Assembly (NCBI GenBank): GCA_964593795.1 | Contig: CAZQJC010000284.1 | Location: 32,910-96,909 of the forward strand | Direction of reading: 5' to 3' | From: JAHFDS01 sp964593795 | GTDB taxonomy: Bacteria > Myxococcota_A > Polyangia > JAHFDS01 | Length of the DNA: 64,000 bases | In this document: positions 39,706 to 50,116 of the stretch, one piece after another | How positions within the stretch are numbered: the first letter of the stretch is position 1 | Layout of the letters: every line of letters begins with the position of its first letter | Translations under genes and position numbers: made by a program | The notes under the pieces: model-generated | What the model was told of the DNA's origin: nothing | Seen by the model: only the letters and a program-made list of their open reading frames with translations | Databases searched by the model: none

Positions 39706-40308
39706 ATGCTCAGGATGGCTCTCTTCTCGATCGGCCTTCTCGTCGCGGCCGGCTGCGGCAGCGACGGCAAGGGCACCGCGGGTGCGGGCGGGCAGGGCAC
39801 GGGCGGCGCCGGGGCGGGCGGCACCGTCGCCACCGCCACGGCCGCGGAGTGCATGCCGTACTGCCAGATGGCGCTCGCCAACTGCGCCGGCATGCTGCAG
39901 CTCTACCCCGACCTCGATGGCTGCATGAAGACCTGCGCCGGCTTCCCGTCCGGGGCGGCCGAGGGCGCCACGGCGGGCGACTCGGTGCAGTGCCGCACCT
40001 ACCACATCGGCGTCGCCGCTCGGGATCCGATGCTGCACTGCTACCACGCGACCGACTCCGGCGGCGGCGTGTGCGGCGCGCCCTGCGAGGTCTACTGCGA
40101 TCGCATCGCCAAGCGCTGCCCGGGGACCGCGCCCGCGGGCGCCGGCTGCCTGGAGGCCTGCAACCGCTACCCGACGAACGGCCAGTTCGGCGCGCAGAGC
40201 GGCAACACCGTGCAGTGCCGCCTCTACCACGTGGGCCTGCCCGCCGCGACCGGCCCCACCACGCACTGTCCGCATTCCGGCACGACCGGCGGCGGCGTCT
40301 GCCAGTAG
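39706..40308 (+). CDS. Cys-rich lipoprotein with an internal duplication
   Basis: A 200-residue protein with lipobox AAGC (Cys17) and a Gly/Ala/Thr spacer. Two similar modules of about 75 residues follow. Each has a CxxYC…C…C core and ends with SVQCRLYH or NTVQCRLYH, HC…HA/HSG and GGGVC. The module looks like a disulfide-stabilised extracellular domain. AGGAAGGACAGGAC precedes the ATG. It lies convergent with the gene at 40315, 6 bases apart, and divergent from the peptidase. Confidence 0.7.
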   Translation: MLRMALFSIGLLVAAGCGSDGKGTAGAGGQGTGGAGAGGTVATATAAECMPYCQMALANCAGMLQLYPDLDGCMKTCAGFPSGAAEGATAGDSVQCRTYHIGVAARDPMLHCYHATDSGGGVCGAPCEVYCDRIAKRCPGTAPAGAGCLEACNRYPTNGQFGAQSGNTVQCRLYHVGLPAATGPTTHCPHSGTTGGGVCQ

Positions 40309-40314
40309 CCCCGA

Positions 40315-41883
40315 TCAGTTGCAGCGCGTGCGCGTGAACGTGTGCTCGATCTTCTCGCACGTCACGGGCTGATCGCAGTTGCCCATCGTCGCCGGGTTCT
40401 CGCGGTTCGTCAGCGTGAGCTGCGGGGACAGCGAGGGCGCGCTCATGTTGAGCGATAGCCAGAACTTCTCGCCTCCGAGCAGGTTCTGGTTGAAGTCGCA
40501 CATGAGGTCCGGCTCCGGGGTCGTGCACGTCGGCTCCGACGCGACGCCCTCGATGCACGCCTTGCCCTCGGCGTTCGTGTACGCCTCGACGCGGTACGGC
40601 TGGTAGCGCCCCTTGCCCACGAGCAGCGCGCCGGCCACCGGCGTGCCGCAGGTGTCCTTGGCCGTGACCTCGTAGCACATGCGCTGATCCACGGTCGTAC
40701 CGAACGCGAAGAAGCCGTTTCCCGACACCGGGCCCGCCACGTAGAACTGGCTGACCGCTGGCCCCGGGGGCATGCCGCCCGCGCCGGCCGCGCCGCCCAT
40801 GCCGCCCGCGCCGCCGCCGCCCGCGCCGGCCGCGCCGCCGAACGCGCAGCCTCCCGCGCCGTAGCCGTTCACGTTGCGCCAGCCGTCCTGGGTGCAGTCG
40901 TAGCGGAACATGTTCGAGCGGATGTCGCGGATCTGCGAGCGCGTGGCCGGCACGTACCAGTTGCGCGTCGTCGACATCGGGTTGTCGTCGGGGTCCTCGT
41001 GCAGCTCGAGCCCCTCGAAGGGCTGGCCCGGCGGGAAGCAGTCCTTGCGCTGGGAGCACGGGTAGAGGAAGTAGAGGTGCGCGACGCTGTCGAGGAGCTG
41101 CCAGCGCCCGATCGCCTCCACGAGCTTGAACCACGCGAGCTCCACCCACTGCGTCGCCGGCTTGATGTCGCCGACGTTGAGGAGGTCGGTGCCGGTGACG
41201 CGGAAGAGCTGCGCGATGGGCACCGGCGGGGCGGCCGGGAGCCCCGCCTGATCGTAGGCGTCGAGGTAGCCGAAGCCGAACAGGAACGCGATCCGCCCGC
41301 GCAGGTCGCGCATCTCGCCGCCGAAGTAGTCCGCGCCGGAGGTGCCGACGATCGCCACGGTCCAGCCGCGCGCGGCCGCCGGGAAGTCCGCGATGTCGAA
41401 GTTGAGCGCGGTCGACCGGCACTGCCGCGTGCCGCAAAGGAGCATGCTCAGCTCCTTGAGCGGGACGTTGAGCTCGAGCGGCGTCTTGGGCGGCGGCAGC
41501 TTGATGACGCGGAGGTTCGGGAGGTAGCTCTCCTTGGCGAACTTGACGACGAGCGGTTCCCGGCAGTCGGCGACGTTGGCGGTGATGGCGTACTTGCCCG
41601 TGTCGTCGGTCATCGCCATCGCCTCGGGGTTGTCGCCGCAGCGCGCCGTCACCTTGACGTTGGTGCCCGGCGTCACCTTGCCCTGCACCGTCAGCTCCGT
41701 GAGCTCCGTCGGCGCGTCGAGCTTCATCGCGTCGATCGGGCCGTCGGGCTTGCCTGCGTCCCGCGCGCCCATGCCGCCGGACCCTCCCGCGCCGCCGTCC
41801 GAGGGCTTGGCGCCGCTGTCGCCGCACGCGGCGGGCAAGCAGGTGACCGCGAGCAGCGTCAGGGTGCGCAGAGATGTCGTCAT
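40315..41883 (-). CDS. Large secreted lipoprotein, unknown function
   Basis: From ATG 41883 (a TTG in frame lies just before) the product is 522 residues. LPAACG is the lipobox. A Gly/Asp/Ala spacer is followed by a carboxypeptidase-regulatory-like beta-sandwich (LTVQGKVTPGTNVKVTARCG…TDDTGKYAITANV). The rest holds a Gly-rich internal linker (about 345-385) and several conserved Cys. No enzyme motif seen. The start shares a base with the stop of the upstream spermidine-synthase-like gene (TGATG), so the pair is coupled. Confidence 0.7.
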   Translation of the reverse strand: MTTSLRTLTLLAVTCLPAACGDSGAKPSDGGAGGSGGMGARDAGKPDGPIDAMKLDAPTELTELTVQGKVTPGTNVKVTARCGDNPEAMAMTDDTGKYAITANVADCREPLVVKFAKESYLPNLRVIKLPPPKTPLELNVPLKELSMLLCGTRQCRSTALNFDIADFPAAARGWTVAIVGTSGADYFGGEMRDLRGRIAFLFGFGYLDAYDQAGLPAAPPVPIAQLFRVTGTDLLNVGDIKPATQWVELAWFKLVEAIGRWQLLDSVAHLYFLYPCSQRKDCFPPGQPFEGLELHEDPDDNPMSTTRNWYVPATRSQIRDIRSNMFRYDCTQDGWRNVNGYGAGGCAFGGAAGAGGGGAGGMGGAAGAGGMPPGPAVSQFYVAGPVSGNGFFAFGTTVDQRMCYEVTAKDTCGTPVAGALLVGKGRYQPYRVEAYTNAEGKACIEGVASEPTCTTPEPDLMCDFNQNLLGGEKFWLSLNMSAPSLSPQLTLTNRENPATMGNCDQPVTCEKIEHTFTRTRCN

Positions 41884-43559
41884 CAAGGGACTCCCACCGG
41901 CAGTATAACGCCCGCGGCGCTCCCGGCGGCGCCCCTCGCGCCCCCGGTGCGCCGCCGCACGCTCCCGAGCCTGTGTTTCTCGCCGAGGCCGACCGCCAGC
42001 TCACGGAGCGTGCGGCTCGCCGGCCCGTCGCCGCCCTGCACCGGCCCCCGATCGGTCCAGGCGGCCGCGATCGAGCCGAAGAGGCGCACGCCGTCGGTGT
42101 CGAGCCAGGGCTCGCCGAGGAGCGCCTCGAGCCCGCCCTCGAGCGCGATCGCCGGCTCGCGCAGCGTCCAGGGGCGCGCTGCACCGAGTAGGATCGCGCG
42201 CCCGTCGGGCCCGAGGACGAGGCGCGCCTCGGGGAACGCGTCGACGAACGCGTGGACGAGCCCCGCGGCCGCGTCGTCGGCGAGCTCGCGCGCGGGCACG
42301 CTCTGCGCCATCACCCCCTCGGGCGAGAGGCGCCGCCTCGCGAGGGCGTACAGCTCGCGCGTGCAGAGCGCGTGCTCGAGGCCCCGGTCGGGCGGCTCGA
42401 GCGTGATGACGTCGTAGACGCGTCGGGTCCGCCGGAGGAAGGCCCGCGGCTCCGCCTCGAACGCGTGGAGCGCCGGATCCGACAGCGCCCCCGCACCGCG
42501 GCGTCGGGCGGCGACGATCCCGGCGGCCGGGGCGAGGACGTCGAGGCGATCGGGCCGGTGGCGCAGGAGCGCGCCCGCGGTCTCGCCCGTGCCGAGCCGC
42601 AGGACGAGGGCGCTGGCCAGGCGCGGCGTGGCGAGGGCGGCCAGGTGCGCCAGGCGCTGTCGGTGGGCGCGCCCCGCCGGGTCGAGCGAGTGGCCGACCT
42701 CGGCCACGGGCGCGGGGGGCCTGCCGAGCCAGCCTGCGAGCGCGCACGCCGCCAGCGCGCCGAGCGGGACGCCGCCCGCCACCCACGGCGCGGATGGGCT
42801 CGTCGGTTCCCCCCTGCGGAAGGCCAGGAGCGCCCGCGCGATCCATGCGCTCAGGCGCATGAATTCCGCGGCGGCCACGGTGAGCGCGAGCGCCGCGCCC
42901 GAGCTCCCGAGCCGCGCGAAGGCCTCCACCGCGAGCGCCCCGAGCGCCGCTCCGAGCACCACGCCGAGCACCGCGGTCGCCGCGCCCCGGGTGCGCGTCG
43001 ACGCCCTCTCCTCGGCGCCGAGGGCGACGATCGCCCCCGCGAGCGCGGCTCCGGCGGGCAGAAGCGCCTCCGGCACGAGCGGGAAGCGCGCGATCGTCAC
43101 CGCGGCCAGGGCCCCCGCCATGCGGCCGGCCGGCCGGGCCCAGCCGCCCGCCGCGACCCGCCCGAGCGCCGCCGACAGCGCCCCCGACGCCGCCGCGAGG
43201 AGGCAGCCGAGCGCCGCGAGCCCGAGCAGCTCCCAGGGGGGCCCGTCCTCGCCCACCCCCGCGCCGAGCGTGGCGACGGCCGCGATCGCTCGCTCGCCGA
43301 GGAGGCCCGCCGCGGCCAGCACGCAGGCGCCCCCGAGCAGCACCGGCACCGGCCGGGCGCGCCGTGCCGCGAGCGTGCTGCCGAGCCACGCCGTGCACGC
43401 CACGCCGAGCACGACGAGCCCCTCGCCGAACGACGGCGCGACCTCCCGCCCGACCGCCTCGAACAGCAGCACCCCGAGCGCCGCCTCCGCCGCCCCGATC
43501 GCCGCCGCCGCCAGGCTTGCCGCCCGCAACGCCGCTCGCGCCTCCTCCGGGGCCCTCAT
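41883..43559 (-). CDS. Membrane protein with spermidine-synthase-like domain
   Basis: A 558-residue protein. Residues 10-310 carry about eight to ten hydrophobic segments rich in Ala, Gly and Leu. Residues 310-540 resemble the aminopropyltransferase/methyltransferase fold: LRLGTGETAGALLRHRPDRLDVLAPA and VYDVITLEPP, followed by CTRELYALARRRLSPEGVMAQSVP. This is the layout of membrane-bound SpeE-like proteins. The GxGxG site is weak and degenerate, so catalysis is doubtful. Coupled to the lipoprotein gene downstream. Confidence 0.65.
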   Translation of the reverse strand: MRAPEEARAALRAASLAAAAIGAAEAALGVLLFEAVGREVAPSFGEGLVVLGVACTAWLGSTLAARRARPVPVLLGGACVLAAAGLLGERAIAAVATLGAGVGEDGPPWELLGLAALGCLLAAASGALSAALGRVAAGGWARPAGRMAGALAAVTIARFPLVPEALLPAGAALAGAIVALGAEERASTRTRGAATAVLGVVLGAALGALAVEAFARLGSSGAALALTVAAAEFMRLSAWIARALLAFRRGEPTSPSAPWVAGGVPLGALAACALAGWLGRPPAPVAEVGHSLDPAGRAHRQRLAHLAALATPRLASALVLRLGTGETAGALLRHRPDRLDVLAPAAGIVAARRRGAGALSDPALHAFEAEPRAFLRRTRRVYDVITLEPPDRGLEHALCTRELYALARRRLSPEGVMAQSVPARELADDAAAGLVHAFVDAFPEARLVLGPDGRAILLGAARPWTLREPAIALEGGLEALLGEPWLDTDGVRLFGSIAAAWTDRGPVQGGDGPASRTLRELAVGLGEKHRLGSVRRRTGGARGAAGSAAGVILPVGVP

Positions 43560-43572
43560 CCCCCTCCGAGGA

Positions 43573-43614
43573 TCGCCCGTCGCCCGTCGCCTGTCGCCTG
43601 TCGCCTGTCACCTG
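43573..43614. repeat. Heptanucleotide tandem repeat (TCGCC[C/T]G x6)
   Basis: Six consecutive 7-base units: TCGCCCG twice, TCGCCTG three times and TCACCTG, between the divergent membrane-protein gene and purF. Confidence 0.85.
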
Positions 43615-43636
43615 TTCGTGCTAAATGCTTCCCACG

Positions 43637-45076
<1,440 letters not shown>

Positions 45077-45094
45077 GACACCGGAGAGACCCCC

Positions 45095-46193
45095 ATGGAA
45101 GTCGGACCGATCAAAGAGAAGCTTGAGGCCCTCGGAGCGCAGCTCGTGACGCTCCGTGGGCATCTTTGAGGTAGACCAGAAGCGCACCCGCATCGCAGAG
45201 CTCGAGGCGCGGGCCGGCGTTCCGGAGTTCTGGAACGACCAGGAAAAAGCCCAGGAGATCCTGAAGGAGACGGCGCACCTGCGGGCCACCGTGGCGCGCT
45301 TCGACTCCGTGCAGCGCGTGCTCGACGACGCCAAGGTCCTGCTCGAGCTGGCCGCCGAGGCGGGCGACGAGGCGAGCCTCAAGGAGGCCGACGGCGAGGC
45401 GAGCCGCGTCGAGGCCGTCGTCGGCACGATGGAGTTCGAGCGCATGCTCTCGGGCCCCTACGACCAGAGCCACGCGATCCTCGAGATCAACGCCGGGGCC
45501 GGGGGCGTCGACGCCCAGGACTGGGCCGAGATGCTGATGCGCATGTACCTGCGCTGGTGCGCGCGCCGTGGCTTCAAGGCCGAGGTCGTGGACCTCCAGC
45601 CCGCGGAAGAGGCCGGCATCAAGAGCTGCTCCATCACCGTCGACGGGGAGTGGGCCTATGGCCTCTTGCGTGCGGAGAACGGCGTGCATCGCCTCGTGCG
45701 CATCTCGCCGTTCGACGCCAACGCGCGCCGCCAGACCTCGTTCGCCGCCGTCCACGCCATGCCCGATCTCGAGGAGGACAACACCATCGAGATCAACATG
45801 GAGGAGATCAAGGTCGACACCTACCGCTCCGGCGGCGCGGGCGGTCAGCACGTGAACAAGACCGACAGCGCGGTGCGCCTGACGCACCTTCCGACGGGCG
45901 TCGTCGTCGCCTGCCAGAGCGAGCGCAGCCAGCACAAGAACAAGGCGACCGCGATCAAGATGCTCCGGGCGCGCCTGTTCGAGCTCAAGCGCCAGGAGAA
46001 CGAGGCCAAGGCCAAGGGCATCGCCGGCGAGAAGAAGAACATCGAGTGGGGCTCGCAGATCCGCTCGTACGTGCTCGCGCCCTACCGCATGGTCAGCGAC
46101 CACCGCACCGAGCTCAAGGTGGGCAACGTCGACGCAGTCCTCGACGGCGACCTCGACGAGTTCATCAAGGCCGCCCTGCTCGCGAAGGTGTAG
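45095..46193 (+). CDS. prfB: Peptide chain release factor 2, with +1 programmed frameshift
   Basis: Release factor for UGA and UAA stops. Translation starts at ATG 45095, runs 24 codons (MEVGPIKEKLEAL…) to CTT and meets TGA at 45167-45169. The gene continues in the +1 frame from 45168 (GAG GTA GAC). The context CTCCGTGGGCATCTTTGAG is the standard RF2 slippery CUU UGA site with an upstream Shine-Dalgarno-like GTGGG. So the coding path is 45095-45166 joined to 45168-46193, 365 residues. It has the stop-recognising SPF (204-206) and catalytic GGQ (249-251). Reading only from 45156 would lose the N-terminus. Confidence 0.95.
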
Positions 46194-46217
46194 CTCCGCG
46201 TCTCCGCCGCGCCGTTC

Positions 46218-46241
46218 GCCCGCGGTGATCCGACCGCGGGC
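46218..46241 (+). terminator. Hairpin after prfB
   Basis: GCCCGCGGT-GATCCG-ACCGCGGGC, a perfect 9-bp stem with a 6-base loop, 24 bases after the prfB stop. No U-tract follows, so termination is inferred from strength and place. Confidence 0.45.
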
Positions 46242-46360
46242 CCGTCCGCCCGCCGTGATCTCACGCCGACCCATGGGCACTCCTTCCGCAGCTCGGCCGC
46301 GGCTCGCGCGCCGCCCGCCTTCGCATCCGACCTCTCCCCCATTGTCTTCCCGAGCCAGTC

Positions 46361-46452
46361 GATCGGAGTGCGATCGATCGGCCCCGCCTGAGCGGATCGA
46401 TCGGAGTGCGATCGATCGGCGTGACCGGGATCGATCGGAGCGCGATCGACCT
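46361..46452. repeat. Three tandem GATCGATCG hairpins
   Basis: Three copies spaced 38 and 34 bases apart. The best (46395-46417) reads GATCGATCG-GAGTG-CGATCGATC, a perfect 9-bp stem with a 5-base loop; the other two are shorter variants sharing the GATCGGAG core. They sit in the 334-base gap 46194-46527, which has no other gene. Confidence 0.8.
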
Positions 46453-46527
46453 GGCCGAAACGATCCTGGCGCTGACCTCCAGACTTCTCCCTGGAACTGG
46501 TTGGAAATTTGTGTAAAGTCCCGCACC

Positions 46528-47079
46528 ATGCGGCTGGGGGGAATCGTGGTGCTCGCGTTCGTCGCGGGCGTGGGGTGCGCCAAGGGCAGCCTGGTCGACG
46601 AGGTCGCGGACGCCGCCTGGCCCGAGCCCGGGGACCCATCCGGCTCGCCGCATGGATCAGGCGCGGGCGGCGCGCCGATCGGCATGGGCGGCGCGGGCGG
46701 AGCCGGTGCGGCCAGCGGATCCGGGGGCACGAGCGGCGCCGTCGACAGCGGGACCCGTCCCGATGCGGCGCCTCGTGCGGACGCACGCCCTGCCGATGCC
46801 CGGGGGGCACAAGATGCGCCACGCGCCGCCGACGCCTCGCCCCCCGACGCTCCGCGTCCGGCCGACGGTCCCCGCGCGGACGCCCCGCGCCCCGCCGACG
46901 CGCGCCAGCTCCCCGACGGCTTCCCGAACGTCCCCGACGGCTTCCTGCCGAGCTTCTGCTCGACCAGCGCCCAGTGCCCCGCCGGTCAGTGCTGCTGGGG
47001 CACGCCCGGTCCCGGCCTCGCCTGCATCCCCGGCCAGGACATCCTCGGCGCTTGCATCCCGAGCACTGGCGGCGGCTGA
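46528..47079 (+). CDS. Asp/Ala-rich secreted lipoprotein
   Basis: From ATG 46528 the product is 183 residues. Lipobox GVGC is followed by a Gly/Ala/Ser linker and a Pro-Asp-Ala region (about 70-135) of the type seen between lipobox and domain in several Polyangia surface proteins. The C-terminal 40 residues hold a six-Cys knot (SFCSTSAQCPAGQCC…CIPGQDILGACIP). An AT-rich stretch (TTGGAAATTTGTGTAAAG) stands 10-30 bases upstream and may be its promoter. It is convergent with the peptide operon. Confidence 0.65.
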   Translation: MRLGGIVVLAFVAGVGCAKGSLVDEVADAAWPEPGDPSGSPHGSGAGGAPIGMGGAGGAGAASGSGGTSGAVDSGTRPDAAPRADARPADARGAQDAPRAADASPPDAPRPADGPRADAPRPADARQLPDGFPNVPDGFLPSFCSTSAQCPAGQCCWGTPGPGLACIPGQDILGACIPSTGGG

Positions 47080-47148
47080 AGGGCAACGCGAGGTTCCAAG
47101 GACGCCATCTGCAAGGACCTGGAGCTCGATGCGCGGCATCGCGGTCAA

Positions 47149-48225
47149 TCAGGGTTGGTCTGTCGCCGGCTTGAGGATGCCGAAGTCGACGAGCTTGCCG
47201 AGCAATGCGGGCTCCAGCTCGAGCCCCTCGAGCTCCTCGAGCTCGGCGCAAACCGCGGCCGTCGAGCGACCGTCGAAGCGTCCCAGGATCGCCACCAGCT
47301 CGCCAGGGACCGCGATGGGATCATGCGGGCTGTAGGTGCCGAGTAGCGCGGCGCCCTCGCGCCACGCCAGGATCTCGAGTCGGCCGAGCATGAGACGGTC
47401 CGGCAGCTTCGCCAGGGCGAGCGTACGCCACGCCTCGCGGAGCAGCGCGGCCTCCAGGCTCACCGACTGGCCACACAGTCTCGCCACGTCGGTCCAGCGG
47501 AGTCGTGTGACCCGGTCGGCGCAGCGAAGAAAGAGCTCGCACTCCCGCCCGGCCCAGCGACCCCACAGCCGTGACCACTGCGAAGGGTCGACGGTCCCAT
47601 CGAGCGCATGCCGGTCGAGCGACGCTCCGCCCTCGGTCGCGCGGTCTGCGGGGAAGAGCGCGGCGAGAGCCTCGGCATCCAGGTCGAGCTCGAGGAGGCA
47701 GAGGCGCACGAGGTCCGACTCCACTGCCTTGAGCAACCCGCGAACGCGCGCCCAGAGCTCGCGACCCGGTGCGCCGCGGACGTGCTTGCAGAACCAGGTC
47801 GCGCACGTGGCCTCGCGATGGCGCCAGATCCCGCACCGACCCTCGCCGTCGAGGTGTGGGCAACGGAGCGTCGTGTTCTTGCCGAACGCCTCGACGCTGT
47901 TGCGGTAGAGGACGGCGAAGACGGGCGCTCGAGCGAGGCCGAGCGGCGTCACGCCCACGCGGCGAGCGATGCGCGCCTCCACCGACGCCCGGCCGAAGCG
48001 AGACAGCTCGGTGTCGTCGCCGTCCGCCAGCACGCCGCCGACCAGGAAGTTCGGCAGCTCGGGCTCGAAGGTGCAGCACTTGAGGATGGGATCAAAGGCC
48101 TCGACCCGGCTGCCCGGATCGAGGCCGACGACCATCGCACACTCCGCGCACGTCGCCTCGACCTCCTCGGGCAGCGGACCGCCCAGGAGATCGTCGAGCC
48201 ACGGCGCGTAGAGGACCGGCAACAA
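47149..48225 (-). CDS. Eight-cysteine YkgJ-like protein with PqqD-like C-terminal domain
   Basis: A 358-residue protein from TTG 48225 (or 48222). Its cysteines follow the YkgJ/UPF0153 metal-cluster layout: CAEC (26, 29), CC (50-51), then C122, C131, C141 and C146 in RCPHLDGEGRCGIWRHREATC and FCKH. Such proteins are thought to bind zinc or an iron-sulfur centre. Residues 305-350 (LVAILGRFDGRSTAAVCAELE…LLGKLVDFGIL) fit a PqqD-like winged helix, the peptide-binding RRE of RiPP enzymes. It lies 24 bases after a 44-codon gene on the same strand. Role in peptide modification is inference. Confidence 0.6.
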   Translation of the reverse strand: MLPVLYAPWLDDLLGGPLPEEVEATCAECAMVVGLDPGSRVEAFDPILKCCTFEPELPNFLVGGVLADGDDTELSRFGRASVEARIARRVGVTPLGLARAPVFAVLYRNSVEAFGKNTTLRCPHLDGEGRCGIWRHREATCATWFCKHVRGAPGRELWARVRGLLKAVESDLVRLCLLELDLDAEALAALFPADRATEGGASLDRHALDGTVDPSQWSRLWGRWAGRECELFLRCADRVTRLRWTDVARLCGQSVSLEAALLREAWRTLALAKLPDRLMLGRLEILAWREGAALLGTYSPHDPIAVPGELVAILGRFDGRSTAAVCAELEELEGLELEPALLGKLVDFGILKPATDQP

Positions 48226-48249
48226 AGGAGGCGGCAGCCTCCGACGGTA

Positions 48250-48384
48250 TCAGACCTTGAACTCGATGAAGCCGCTGGTCTGCTTGATGGTGATGGCGCC
48301 AGCGCAGAGGCCGGTCTTAAGCCCACCCTTGACGGTCTTGGCGGAGTGGACGGTGAGCTTCTTGGGGGTCTTCGTCTTGGTCAT
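48250..48384 (-). CDS. 44-residue peptide, possible RiPP precursor
   Basis: ATG 48384 to TGA 48250 encodes MTKTKTPKKLTVHSAKTVKGG followed by LKTGLCAGAITIKQTSGFIEFKV. The first half is Lys/Thr-rich and has KKLTV followed by KGG, in the style of leader peptides of lanthipeptide-like systems. The second half has one Cys and several Thr/Ser that could be modified. The next gene on the same strand is the Cys-cluster/PqqD-like protein. There is no clear ribosome site. It may instead be a stand-alone small protein; the evidence is its position and composition only. Confidence 0.5.
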   Translation of the reverse strand: MTKTKTPKKLTVHSAKTVKGGLKTGLCAGAITIKQTSGFIEFKV

Positions 48385-48395
48385 GCGCCCAGACT

Positions 48396-48413
48396 AAGCA
48401 CGGCGCGTGCCAG
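48396..48413 (-). promoter_or_regulatory. Sigma-54-like -24/-12 element before the peptide gene
   Basis: On the minus strand CTGGCACGCGCCGTGCTT fits CTGGCACGNNNNTTGCW with one mismatch, GG and GC being 12 apart. The start point would fall two or three bases before the ATG, so the leader would be almost absent; it may instead be a chance palindrome. Confidence 0.3.
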
Positions 48414-48449
48414 GGTCCATGCCCAGTGAAACAGCCAGCTTGCATGGGC

Positions 48450-48480
48450 CTGGTGACTTCCGGCCTGGCCACTTCACCAG
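48450..48480. promoter_or_regulatory. Inverted repeat between divergent peptide gene and lysS
   Basis: CTGGTGA (48450-48456) and TCACCAG (48474-48480) are perfect arms separated by 17 bases, with GGCCTGGCC inside. In a divergent 178-base region this could be an operator. Confidence 0.35.
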
Positions 48481-48522
48481 CCTGCCGTGCGCATCTGTCA
48501 CACTCCGTGTCCTCCCACAAAT

Positions 48523-48543
48523 GGATCGCGCCCCGCGCGATCC
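48523..48543 (+). promoter_or_regulatory. Hairpin in the lysS leader
   Basis: GGATCGCGC-CCC-GCGCGATCC is a perfect 9-bp stem with a 3-base loop ending 19 bases upstream of ATG 48563. It could control lysS translation or be an operator. Confidence 0.35.
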
Positions 48544-48562
48544 TGGTTAGACTCCGCGCGCG

Positions 48563-50115
<1,553 letters not shown>

Positions 50116-50116
<1 letters not shown>

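Noticed and set aside
46509..47174. Arg-rich frame overlapping the Asp/Ala-rich lipoprotein
   Set aside because: Arg-rich frames of this kind are shifted readings of GC-rich genes; the lipoprotein frame has lipobox and Cys knot.
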